The position numbers and the translations under genes are program-made. DNA of 64,000 nucleotides from Himantopus leucocephalus. Taxonomy: Eukaryota; Chordata; Aves; Charadriiformes; Recurvirostridae. Of this stretch, positions 1-11,490 are shown piece after piece. The notes under the pieces were generated by a model that saw only the letters and a list, made by a program, of their open reading frames with translations, did no database searches and had not been told where the DNA came from. Each line of letters opens with the position of its first letter. Positions within the stretch are counted from its first letter, which is position 1. The stretch lies in NCBI GenBank assembly GCA_003993805.1, contig RSEF01000004.1, positions 12,518,211 to 12,582,210 on the forward strand. Reading direction: 5' to 3'.

Positions 1-15
1 GGGGGGGGGGGGGGG
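1..15. repeat. Poly-G run at window start
   Basis: Fifteen consecutive G residues open the window and then give way abruptly to ordinary AT-rich sequence. A pure G homopolymer in this context is more typical of a read or contig end, or a gap boundary, than of a genomic feature. It could also be a real G-tract cut by the window edge. Confidence 0.6.
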
Positions 16-3000
16 ATTATCAAGAAAGAAATACTACACTTTTCAAGAAATGTTGACCATTATTTGTGGTCTTTATTTTGCTACAAGGTATTGGGAAGAC
101 ACCCTTGCTGAAATACTCACAAGCGATCAAAATACTATGGGGGGAACATTTTCCCTGTTAGAATTGCAAAAGCTTTCACAGAAATTCAAAGTGGGAATGA
201 AGGAGGTTTAAATCTCACAGTGGTCCTCAAGCATGTGAAGCAATGGTCTGTGAAATTCAACCACCTACCTTAACACACTAAGGTCCCACTCCTGCTACCG
301 GGGAAGTCAGTGGCAAATTCAAATAGAGTCCAGTGAAAGCAAGGCTCAGAGTCCTCATAAATACAAGGAAGAAAATACTAAATTTGATGAACAGCTCCTT
401 GATGGCAACTTCATATATACAATTCTCATGTATTCACCCAGCCTTTGGCTTGACATCACAGTTGCGAATTGTTTTGTAACAAATTGATGCTAATTCTAAT
501 TGACTAAAATATGTCATTTCTTGAATGAGAAAAAAGTCCTCAGCAATCCCACAAAAGTAATAAAAATTCCTCTTTAATTTGTTTTGCTGAAAGCCTAGCA
601 CATAACACCTGTTAAAAGGAAATGTACTAACAGGAGTCCTAAGAAGAAAAAATAAAAATAAAAACCACATTAAACTGCCACAACAATTCTCCTATTTTAT
701 CAATATTCTTTGTACGCAATGATGTAGTTCCACATAATGCAAATTTTAGGAGAGAATGTATTTCCAAAAGGCTGTATTTTTTAACGCAGTGTAAACTTTC
801 CATAAAATTCCCTAATGTGCTCTGTTATATACATCTGCTTAATAAAATTAAAAATCTTTGCTATCTGGGAAGAATGAATTCTTAACAATTGATTCAAAGT
901 AGCTGGGGGATAATTAGGTGATAACAACAGCTGAGATATATGCAGAACTAATTATGTCAAACCCATCTCTGGCTTCTTGACACTGTAACCAATATAGAAT
1001 ATACTGGATAAGAAGGAAGAAGTAGCAGTGATAAAAATTGCCTTTTTTTACATTGGTAATGTTTTAAACATCTGATGGGAAATGTATTTGTATGAAATTA
1101 CCATCCTGTAAGCATACAAGTAAAAGAAAAAATAATAATAAGCTTAGAGTAGATATGACTGGTTTGTTGGTAAAGTGGGATTTCAAGTGGAGGTCCCTAC
1201 GGAGACCTGTCCTCTCCTGTATTCTACTCAACATTTCATTAATGACTTTGATGATAGAATAAGGAGACACTATCTTTAGGGATTGTGTCAAGCACTTATT
1301 AATTTATCTTCATTTTTCATTTTCAGCAAAAATAATTTATATTTGATATCCAGAAAAAGCTTTCTCATCAGAAGATTAGTGAACGAGTGAGAGAGGTTAC
1401 CAAAGCGCTTTATCAAATCTCTTAGACTACAAGCTTTAAAATACAGTTTGGACAAATAGCGTAAACGTAGTTATGGCACCTCAGCCCAGTGAGATGGACA
1501 AGATGACACCTGACAAGATGGTGTCTGTCAGCACTTCAGTCCTGTGGGCCTCGTGAGAGTTCTTCGCATCAAAAGTACACAGAACATGGTGTCTTTCTAA
1601 AGTACAGTTAAATGTATTTTGGATATTAGGTAGTGTTAAGGACTAGATGCAAGAAAGCAGGGAAAATCAAAAGGATAATTTTAAAGGCCAGTGTATTGTC
1701 AAAACTCTGTGAAATCTATATTTAAAAATCTACTTTCAAGCACAATCCACCTGGTTTGCAGGCTGTCAATTTTTAAAATGGTTCTTAGTTTTGATATTTG
1801 ACTGAAATTTATGATAAAAAGAACCACTTACATTAATTTTACTGTGTTATATTACTATCCAGAACTACTCTTACAGAAGAGAGACTTGCTTCTTAAGGCA
1901 GTTGTCTAAAGCAAAGGAAATAATACAGCTCTCATGATTGGCATTCTTCTGGCAGCCTAAGGAAGACACAATTTATGATGTGATAATGGAACAGACAGAA
2001 GTCACTGTCGTCTTTAACAGCAGATACTTGTTTTCTTGCACTTGGAAGGAACTATGAATCTGGCAGCCTTGCTGAAGCGGGGAGGTAAAGAGAGGGTACC
2101 AGAAAAGTCATGGGTTTTGGTCTGCACAGGGCAGAGATTCAACAGATATATGCAGCTACCTAACTGCTGAGCATTCACGAAAGATGTACAGTTATGCACA
2201 ACATGTGAAAAGGCAAAATAAAATATCATTTGCTGTGACAAGATATCTTACTGTGTTTAAAACAGGACATACTGTACTCCGACAGTAACAGAGCTTATAA
2301 GGCTGAATTAATAATCTCTTTCTCTCTGATTTTCCGAATTATTGAAAAAGCTTGAATTTCACAATAGTTTTTCAGAGTACCGTGATAGATTTTTTTGTAA
2401 AGACAGAAGCAATGAATGAAAATGACATGGTTGGGACATTCTCCAAAATTTTTTTAATGCAGCTACTCATTAAATAAGAGTCTTTTTAGCGAATGACTGA
2501 GTTCTGCTTTGTAGAAAGTTATGGCGTTTGCTAGATCCTGAAGAATAATTTCAATGAGCACGAGCAAAAAGACTGAATAAAATCCACTGTGTTTTGACCT
2601 GAAATTAATAAATATTTCCAGTCCAGTGCTTAGGTTTCCTTTGTATTCTTAAGTTTGAGTCTCAGCCTCAAAATAAACACAGGGGATTTAAAATCTTTTC
2701 AAATGAAACTAAAGTAAGTTTCAACCCCCTTTGGACAAATATTGCCAAAATGCGGACAGCTGCTTGTTTTTGTTTCTCATTCAAGCTCTTTGGGGAGGTA
2801 TGTTCTCTAGAATGACAAAGTATAGTAACTTTTCACCTATATATTGTAAAACGAAATTCTCCTATGGTATAGATTATTTTCAGATAATAGAATGTTAGTG
2901 GGAACTGTACGCATCTAATTCACGCATTCATTGTTCTCAACAATTTACGCTTTTCTATTGTTTTTTTTTGTTTTATGGAGATACATTTAGTATTGCAAAT

Positions 3001-4611
3001 ATATCTTTTAGATAGTAGAATTATTAGTAATATACAGCTTAATGCAAACTGAGGAAACATTCTATCATGTAGCCTAATCTTGGTTGCTCCCATTACCTTG
3101 AGCTGTTCAACTTCTTGCTTTATCCCACTGTGTCCTAATTAGTGGCGTAGAGCCACTGAGTGACTAATTCATAGATTGATGGAATGAAGGTTGCAGTAGT
3201 CAAATCAAATGAATGATATGTTAACCTGTGGGATATAAGCTCAGCAGGGCCGTTCGGAACTCGACTGCAATGATAGTGCGCCTGGCTTTTTTGCACAGGA
3301 GCTTACACAAAACAGAATTAATAATATTGAGCATCGTCACAGTAACACAGGATAGGTCACATAATATTTTTTTAGTGTACGACAGAGGTTAAGGGGCAAA
3401 CATGGACTGTAGTTGTGGATCTGTATTTACCAGATATATACAATGTGTCTTGCTCAGCCTTCCCTATACTAAAATGATCATGGGAAAAAGGAACTATTAA
3501 CTAACTCAAACTTATGGAGAGTTTGTATAAGAAGGTTGTTAACTGCCACCTTCATTAAAGACAGAAAATATTTCAAAGATGGAGAACCTTCAAATTCACT
3601 GAAGTTCCAGTGATCACCTGGGGTTATCCAAACAAAACTTCTTGAGTTTGGAGAACAGTTTTCGAAACTTCGTAGAATAGTTACTTTTCCTATGACTTTC
3701 CTCTCAGTTCATGCTCAAGGCTAAAACAGACTTTTCATAGGGAGAATCAGAGGCTTGTTTTTAAAGACAGTCAAAACCTGAGGACATTTTAAGAATTATT
3801 TCCTAAGACAGTAAGGTCTACACAGCCTAGATGACCGTCTGCACGTTAGTCTGTCAATCCCTGCCAAACAACTTTTACATTCATAGTCCAACCTCATCTA
3901 GATTTGACAGAGATACAGAAGTCTCATCGCTTAAGCTCCTATGTGAAAATCTGCAGCTAACAGGAACAGTAGGACCCGCGTTCACCCTCCAGCCAGGGTA
4001 AGACAATAGTTATTTTTCTGGCTTGCTCTCCTCCTCCCCAGGCAGCTTGCAGTTAGCAGGGAGCCTCTCAGCACCAGCCTGACTTGTGATCAGCAGGTCC
4101 CCTGCACAAGGGATGGTGGGCAGGGAGGTAGAGTTTAGAGGATATGCTTGTCAAGGGAAATAGTTGAAAAGAATGTGGTTATAGGGAGCTTGGGAGAGAG
4201 CTGCTTTATTATGATAAAAGAAAGTAGAAGGATGTAGTAAATGAATTAGTAAGAAGAAAGATTTCATTAATTCACTAAGAAGCTCACCTATTTCTACAAA
4301 CTAATTTACTCTGTGAAGCTAACTGTGAGCTTCAACACCAGTGAGCGACATATATGTACATCACAGGAAAAGGCACATATAGCAGTGTTTGAAATTTTCA
4401 CACCACTCTAAAACTTGAGTAAATATATCAGTGGAAATGCATGACTCAGTCAGACCCCATCTCTCACAGCTCACAGGATTTGCTCTGGCACTGGCCTTTT
4501 TTTATCCCTTATCTGAATGCACGGCCGCTAGCTTCACACACTTTGCAGACCACAGTCGTGACATCTCTTTGCCTCCAGAGTGCGATGGCACAGGCCATGA
4601 GAGACTCTGGA
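16..4611. other. Non-coding AT-rich DNA, no gene recognised
   Basis: Stop codons are frequent in all frames and the open frames are under 80 codons with no recognisable domain. Around 3137-3169 there is a nested dyad (AATTAGT/ACTAATT around AGTGGC/GCCACT). At 3995-4040 a GGGTAAGA donor-like site is followed by a long pyrimidine tract ending in CCCCAG, which looks like a good acceptor, but no coherent exon is attached. Otherwise I see nothing assignable. Confidence 0.6.
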
Positions 4612-4639
4612 GTCTGTCTGTCTGTCTGTCTGTCTGTCT
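4612..4639. repeat. (TCTG)n microsatellite
   Basis: About seven tandem copies of the tetranucleotide TCTG/CTGT end at a 'ctcgctctctcc' tail. Two overlapping plus-strand open frames run through it and encode an artificial Leu/Ser/Val/Cys repeat, so they should not be taken as genes. Confidence 0.9.
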
Positions 4640-4913
4640 CGCTCTCTCCAACCTTGTGTAATGAAACTGGCAGTTCTGCAGTATTTGGGGCCTCTGCAGC
4701 CTGGGAAGATTTTTCCTAAAATAAATGGCTTTAGAGCATTTAGTTACTACACTTATTAGATATCCAAATTACATATGGGAAACTAAAGTATTTCAACACC
4801 TGCTACACCATGGATTCAGACAGCACTGAACTGCTGTTATACCTAATTCTTTCAGCATTCTGCCGCAGAATTTGCTTGCATTGATATTGTAATCATTAGC
4901 CCATGGGGATTTC

Positions 4914-4936
4914 NTTTTTTTTTTTTTTTTTTTTTT
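4914..4936. repeat. Poly-T tract preceded by a single N
   Basis: One undetermined base is followed directly by 22 T residues. This may be a homopolymer whose length the assembler could not resolve, or the reverse-strand poly-A of an old retrocopy. No retrocopy body is recognisable beside it. Confidence 0.85.
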
Positions 4937-6328
4937 AATACTCATCCACAGTGAAAAGTGCTTGATATTATTGTACAAACATAAAATAAGACCTCAAATT
5001 TGCATTTCACTCCTGTGATCTCTTATCTTTAGAGAAGGATTAAAAGCTAAGCCTCTTTACCAAAATCACCGAACATATTAATTATACACCATATAAATAA
5101 TTTAATTGCACACAGAGAATAGACTTTCTGAAAGTTTCATACATACTTCTTTTTATATCATGGAAATTATTGTCAAACTGGAGCAGTTTTTCTTTTAATA
5201 CTTTTCATGGTGAAAGTCTATCCTGCTTAACTGTAATTTATGATAATATAAAACAAAAATTGCTAATGCTCCTAATATATAGTAATGGGAAAGTCTATTA
5301 AAGGTCCAGAATAACGAAGAGGTTATGATCCTTATGTGCCTCTTGTTCACAGATAAGGTCAAACCATCAGCTGCTTAACTCTGACTCCACTAAAGCCCAC
5401 GTAGCCTCGTCCATATCCCAGCACTGAGGCTTGCTCACAGCGTGAGCTGAGTCACAGCAGTGCACCCATTAACAACTTGCAAAGAGAGTAACCACCAGCA
5501 TATCCCTGATATCTGGAGAAATGTGTTAACGATATCAGAGTTGGGGGAGTAGAAGGAGATGGAGAAAACATTATGACCGTAATGCTGTAAAGTATTAATG
5601 TTTCTAATGTAACCAGTAGCTTTCAGTTGCCCTTAAATCACACGGAGATGCCCCTACTCATCAGCCATTTTATAGATGTATGACATTTGCCAACGTAAGC
5701 TGCCCAGAATTACTTTTCTTAAATGATCCTTTTCACATAAGTGATTATAACCTTTTTGTGTTTTTATTCTCTCCTGTCTTACTTCTTATTTTAACATATA
5801 AAAAAGCTATTTTCTCAAGCCAATTTACTTGTTAACTCTTTTAGAATATGACTTGTATATTTTGAGATTTGTGGATTCTGATTTTCTGGATTTTTGTTCT
5901 TTATTTTTGCAGAATAGAATTACTGCAATTTAAAGGAAAAGTTGTTCAGAGAGCTATCCTGGTCAAAGAAGAGTGGAAGCACCCACAAATATTTATAAAA
6001 CCACAACTGGAAATTCCATCATACGACCTCTTCAGCAGTTAACTAACATACACTGTCTACGTAGCCTCAAAAAAATTTCATTATCGACTTATGATCATCT
6101 CTCTGGTAGATCATCTTCTTATTTACCTGTCTCAGCAGAGATTTATAAGCCTGACTGTAACATTTGTCCTTCCAGCTTTCTTTGTCCCCATCTGTGCTAG
6201 ATGGCTTTTCCTGGGAGTCTCACATAGTCATTGTCAATTGAAGGAGGTAGAAGAAAAGAGACAGCTGACAGTTAAAGATACTGACACAGATTCTTCTTGT
6301 GATTATGCCAATTTTACGGAAGCATAAT
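4937..6328. other. Non-coding AT-rich DNA, no gene recognised
   Basis: No gene seen. A compact motif group lies at 5433-5458: the inverted repeat GCTCAC/GTGAGC with a 3-nt loop, followed by TGAGTCA inside GCTGAGTCACAGCA, which resembles a MAF/AP-1 recognition element. Confidence 0.55.
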
Positions 6329-6386
6329 GCTATTGAACTCAGTGCAATTCAGTGTAGCTATTGACTTCAGTGCTATTGACTTCAGT
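6329..6386. repeat. 15-bp tandem repeat (minisatellite-like)
   Basis: The unit GCTATTGACTTCAGT occurs perfectly at 6357-6371 and 6372-6386, with one change at 6329-6343. A degraded unit fills 6344-6356, giving about four units in 58 bp. The unit resembles the 'attgacttcaatgg' core of a widespread amniote palindromic repeat, so the array may have grown from one such relic. Confidence 0.8.
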
Positions 6387-8361
6387 AGTTTAGAGTGTTG
6401 TGAGGTTAAAATGAGGGCAAGTGTATTAGTCTATGAGAAAGAACAGGACCTCTGGATCCTACTGTTTTGTTAACTCATCTATGAAGTGGATATTTATATA
6501 TGAACTTTAGCTACTATATGCAAATTCCTTTCATGTTTTCAAACAGGATGTTAGGTTCTTACCCAACCCCAAAGTTAGGATTTCCACTCTGAAACTTATC
6601 CGCAGTTACTTAATTAGGTAGGCAAATTACATTTAGACATGTAAATAAACAATTTTTCCAAATATTCCTTGAAAATTATAAGAACTGAGAATACTATACC
6701 TCAGTGCTTTTATGCACATGCTGGTTTTGTGACTGGAAAAGCAGTAGAGACACCAAAGGGCATGTTCTCCTGTGGAGTTCCCATTGACAATAACGGGCAA
6801 CCTGCACACAGATAGAAGAGAAACATATTGGTGCATATTCATATGAGTAAATTAATAGAGAGAGTGACTGTTTTCCTTTTTTCTCCAGAATTCTCCTGCT
6901 CTTTTCAGCTGCAGATATTCAATTTTCTTGTATGAAGGTCTCATAAGCTAGAAAGGGCCACGGCAGGCCAAATAGTGAGAGGGAAACTGGCCAGGAACAA
7001 GTCCCATAGCTGTGTGTCATCTCGACTGAGACATAAGGACACAGTTGTACCCTCCTGAAGCTGTGAAAGAATTTTCTGAATTTTTAGCACAAACAGAAGT
7101 TACAGTCCTGTCCGTATTAAATCCCAGATATGCATATTTTGATTAACTAAAGGCATTTGGCAGATCCAGTCAAAACATTTATTTCCGGCCCCTGACTAAA
7201 GCACAATAGCTGTGTAGTACTGAACAGCTGTTGAGCTTTATAAAAAATGGATGATAGTTGTGTATATAAACATGTTTCTCTCTTTCATTTGTTACTGAAA
7301 GAATAAAGTGGGATGCAAACATGAGATATGTTATCAATAAACAGCAATTTCCCAATTTTTATTATCCCATTCTTTCCTGTGTCCCTGTCAAAAATGTGAA
7401 AATCATCTATCATTTCCTCCAAGCTCAAACAAAAATATAATAAAAAGAACTTTCCCTAGGGGCAGAGTTGCTAAAAATCACTTGAACATTTTCAAATGAT
7501 CACCAGAAAAATGAGGTGCTCAAAATACAACAAAGATTATAAACCTTTCCTTTTACAAGACATTTGTAAAGGATGTGTTCTTATTGTAATTTTTACAAGT
7601 GTAACTCTCAGTCTCTTCAAGGTTCTATAGTGATCATACCATTATTTTCCTTCATGTCATTTTGAATGATTTCCTATCTAGTTTATTGTTAATGCCTTCC
7701 CAGAAGTGTGAAGTATGGACTTATGATTTCTCTCTATAAAAATGTAATGGATCTTCTCCTTAGTAACAATTCTCTCCAGTGAACGGCTCAGTGTAGCTGC
7801 TGCTTTACTAGAAGACTATATTCTCAAAGCTAAGCATACCTGATTTCGAATTCTGATGCTTTGCATAGTATATGAATGAACAAACACAAATCTGATTATC
7901 GTGCAATATACACGGGATCTAATCCAAACCAATACATCAAGAGACTTCAGAATGAATGAGATAAAGTTTTTATCTTATTCTTTCAGACACTTTATGCATT
8001 TTTCCTACTAGATGCCTATGAATTAAAAAAGCTATTTTCTCCATAGTAAGCACAGTATCTATCATGTCAAACAACCTCCTATAATTCTAAACAGCTCTGT
8101 GTATAGCAGTTATTTTTCTCACTCATCCCTTGCAACGATATAGGTCTATTTTTTTGTATTGCTGTGATTTTTAAGAATGATGCTGATTTGAAAATTATGT
8201 TGCCCATTTACTGATGTGTCATTTCATTAATATTAGAGTCATATGTGCGAATAGCACTTTATAGAGTAAATAAAAAGACAGGACCATGTCCTCTATGGAT
8301 TTTTACGATATGGCTTTTCCGATATTTTGTGCAACAGAGCAAAGATAGATAAAAATTGTTA
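6387..8361. other. Non-coding AT-rich DNA, no gene recognised
   Basis: No open frame of interest, no recognisable repeat and no RNA gene were seen. Composition is uniform and AT-rich. Confidence 0.55.
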
Positions 8362-8500
8362 TACCAGATAAGACCTGTTATCCATCTGATACCAGTATCC
8401 TGCCTCTGAGATCATTTTCCAGGATACAATGGCTTCAATTTAAACATTTTTCATCCATACTTCCTGAACTGGTAAAATATGACTACCAGAGCCCTCCTAC
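8362..8500. mobile_element. Possible ancient CR1-type LINE relic
   Basis: The stretch reads like a decayed version of the block 'accagat..agacc.gt..tccatct..ccagtatcctg.ctctga', which is abundant in turtle, crocodile and bird CR1-family LINEs. The match fades after about 8440 and no coding capacity remains. The assignment comes from remembered family sequence and is tentative, so no strand is given. Confidence 0.4.
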
Positions 8501-11430
8501 CAGAATAAACTTAACACTTCTGTGAGAGAACTGGACCATGAGCCACCAGTTGTAAGACAGAGCAAAAAACAATCATTCACTCTTCCCACATTAGAAAAAT
8601 GGTTTCCATTCATGGTCTGCAAAACTTCTTTGCCCAGATCAGCAAAAGCAGGTATATGGGTAGGAAAGTAATCTATTATAAGGATAAATAATGCTGTGCA
8701 TATAATAAAATACTATTTTATAGTTATGATTTTACAAGGGAACTTAAGTATTCGAGATCCATCTCATCTTTACAGAGGGAGAAAGAAACAGAAAAATGAA
8801 ATTATTTTTGTCTTAGGCAAAATAATATTCCAAGGTTGAAAAGACAATGAAGAGTGGTGTGACTTTACAACACCTTGTAAAGTCATTTATACCAGTGTAG
8901 ATGGAAACAATGTGACTGCAACTTCTTGGGAGTTTTCCATAACTAGTTTGGTCTCGTGTATGTGATATCTCAAGGCAAGATGAAAAGCACACACATTAGC
9001 CATGAGACAATCCTTTTTCATACCACCTGTGCCTGAAATGAAGAACCCCTCTGTTTGCAACCATGCAATGCTTAAAAGCAGCATCGATAAGGTCAAAGGA
9101 TGTCTTTTGAAATCTTCTTTAGAGTTGAGTGAAATACCTGGAGATCTTGAGGTACAGGTTTTGGAAGTTTTGGTGTGATAAAAAAGCAAAGCTGACAACA
9201 ACCTACATAATACTGCTTCCCTACACAAAATATTGCCCACAGTCCTCCCTATTGTTTCTCCTAAACTATTATCTTTTTTGACACCAAGATGCTTCACTTT
9301 CAGTCTAATAAGCATAAGCTCATCTGAGCAGAGGCTGCTGATTTATATGTTCTTGCAAAAGAGCGTACCTGGGTAAGTACGCTCAGCTGGTAAGTAGCGT
9401 TGCCAGTTCTGCAAATAACTCCGTGGGTGAACTTGATGAGTGCTACTGAACAGCTGGTAAGAAAATAATTTTGATGACAAGCTCAAAGCTGGGACTCAAA
9501 CAAAAATTTTACTCATTTGAATGCTCCTGTTGATTTCAGTGACCAAGTAATATTTACAGAATTGCTCCCTTGAAGAACTGATGGTCTTAACATTTTAAGC
9601 ATCCATCTCACTGCACTGCACTAGCTGATTATTTATTTTTTTAAGAGAGCTTTTTTTCCCTCGTTATTTATTGGAGTCTCCCTACCATAGGAAAGCAAAA
9701 TCAATGAACCTTTTGATTGGAATTGAAAAAATGGAAAGGGGAGATGTGATAAAAGGCCAAATTCTAACAATATGCCTGCAGCTATGTAAGTCACTGCTCT
9801 TAGATTAGATGCAATGCCTGTGTCACAGCTCTGTATTCACTTCTAATGTTAGGATAGAAATCACACATTTGGTCACCCATGACAAACCATACTTGTTAGT
9901 TCTACTGTTATTTCTTTTGGTTTTTTCTCCTCTGTATAAGAGGTAAGATGTTGTCAAGTCTACTAGGGCTGCAATTATTTTAGTAAATGGAATCCAGTGT
10001 TGATCTCAATGCATTTTTAAAATCTGGAAAGTTCAGAATTTTTATTATTGCTGTTGCTTCATAAATCTCATTCCTACTCAGTTGTGGGCATAAGATACTG
10101 TTAGCTACAATTCAGTGAAATTTTCCAGGATACAATAACACTGAACTGTCTCATTCAATAACTGCATCTAGTTTATTCTTGGATAATGAAAATGTCTTTT
10201 ATGATTCATTACAACTTTCCTTTGTTCTTTGTATGATATCAAACCATTAGATGGAAATTATCTGAAACTATTGCCTGGCAGCAACTTGGCAATCGCTGAG
10301 AAAAGGCAAGAAGATCTAACGCACAACCTATATAGTAGGTCTCTGAAGCTATTCCTATGTAACTATGGCAGCATAAGATTATTAAAATACAAAATGATTA
10401 ATGTTTGTAATATTACTTAAATTTAGCAATGTGAGACGTGAACTTTAAGATTAGTTGAAATCTCACTGATTAAAGTAAACTTCGTCAGGACCCTCATAGA
10501 CAGAGAAGTAAAGGAGTGACTGCATTAAATTACAAAAAAACAGGAGCTGAACGTATCCGTATAGCTCTGTTATGTCATGTCTCAGTCAACTTGCAGTGTC
10601 AGATGTCAGTAAAACTGACTGGGAATTTTTCCACCTAAGTATTATTTAGTGGGAAGTGTACATCCTAAAAATATTCTTTTTTCACAACATGATAAAATAT
10701 TTCAAGTATCAAATCAATTCAAAACTGTTTGAAAAGCAAGACTAGGGGGGTGGGGCTTTAGAAGGACTTAAAATAAAATATTTAGATTTCTTGAACTACA
10801 CCAAAAATTCTGAATCTGTTCAGTCTTAAAGTGTGCCACAGTATCTCACATATGTTGTATTCTGGGTTAAAGCCTCTACTTCTCCTGGGGGTCAGGACTC
10901 CCTGCAATGAACAACATGCTTTTCCGTTTGCTGCTTCATGGGAATCACATGTGCAGAGCCGTACCTGTGACCTTTGTTGAGCCCAGCGTCCACAGGGAAT
11001 TTGTCAGTTCTTTGGGGACAGGTGTGGTGATATGTCAGTGACTTTGAGGTGCAATGGAGCTTAACGTGCTGTGCAGCAAAGTCAAAAACATCATCATTGA
11101 CAACTGCTTGAGACAAAGGGTAAATGTGATTAGCCACCAAGAATTTGCAGATAAATAGTCTTACCAAGGCAGCATAAGTCAAATTCTTTTTGGAGTGAGT
11201 ATCAAATTTCTATTTGATGGCTTGAAAAGTGCAGTATCACAAGTATTTCAAAAGCTGTTAAACACTAATAAGATTTTTCTGCTGCACTTTGCATTGCTTT
11301 TAAAACCTGATTTTTTAAATGAACCTGAACTTCTAATAAAAAGGACCTCAGAAGGGAGTTAGACTTTGAATGAGTTGACCATACATGAGGCAGTTCTCAT
11401 TCTAGCAAGAACTGTGCTGTGGAGACACAG
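8501..11430. other. Non-coding DNA, no gene recognised
   Basis: A minus-strand open frame of 142 codons (8887-9315) has no recognisable domain and is probably chance. At 9361-9384 there is a perfect inverted repeat, GAGCGTAC and GTACGCTC around an 8-nt loop. Two GGTAAGTA donor-like strings and a third GGTAAGA lie within 100 bp. The rest is featureless. Confidence 0.5.
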
Positions 11431-11490
11431 GCTTTGCTGAAGTCAGTAGCAGAGTTCCTTTCTATTTCAATGGAGTCAGGATTTCACCTT
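11431..11490. repeat. Palindromic amniote interspersed repeat fragment
   Basis: The sequence follows the pattern 'gctgaagtca.t.gcag.gttcc...ttcaatggagtcaggatttcacc', with the two halves partly inverted copies of each other. The motif is common in reptile and bird genomes as a short dispersed palindromic element. I do not assign a family name. Confidence 0.4.

Noticed and set aside
3995..4110. Donor- and acceptor-like sites suggesting a small intron
   Set aside because: The implied intron (about 40 bp) is too short for a vertebrate, and the flanking sequence shows no coherent exon.
4431..4719. Two overlapping plus-strand frames with a Cys/Leu/Ser/Val repeat
   Set aside because: The repeated residues come from the TCTG microsatellite, not from a protein.
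8887..9315. 142-codon minus-strand open frame
   Set aside because: No recognisable domain or supporting signals. Its length is within what chance gives over 64 kb in six frames.
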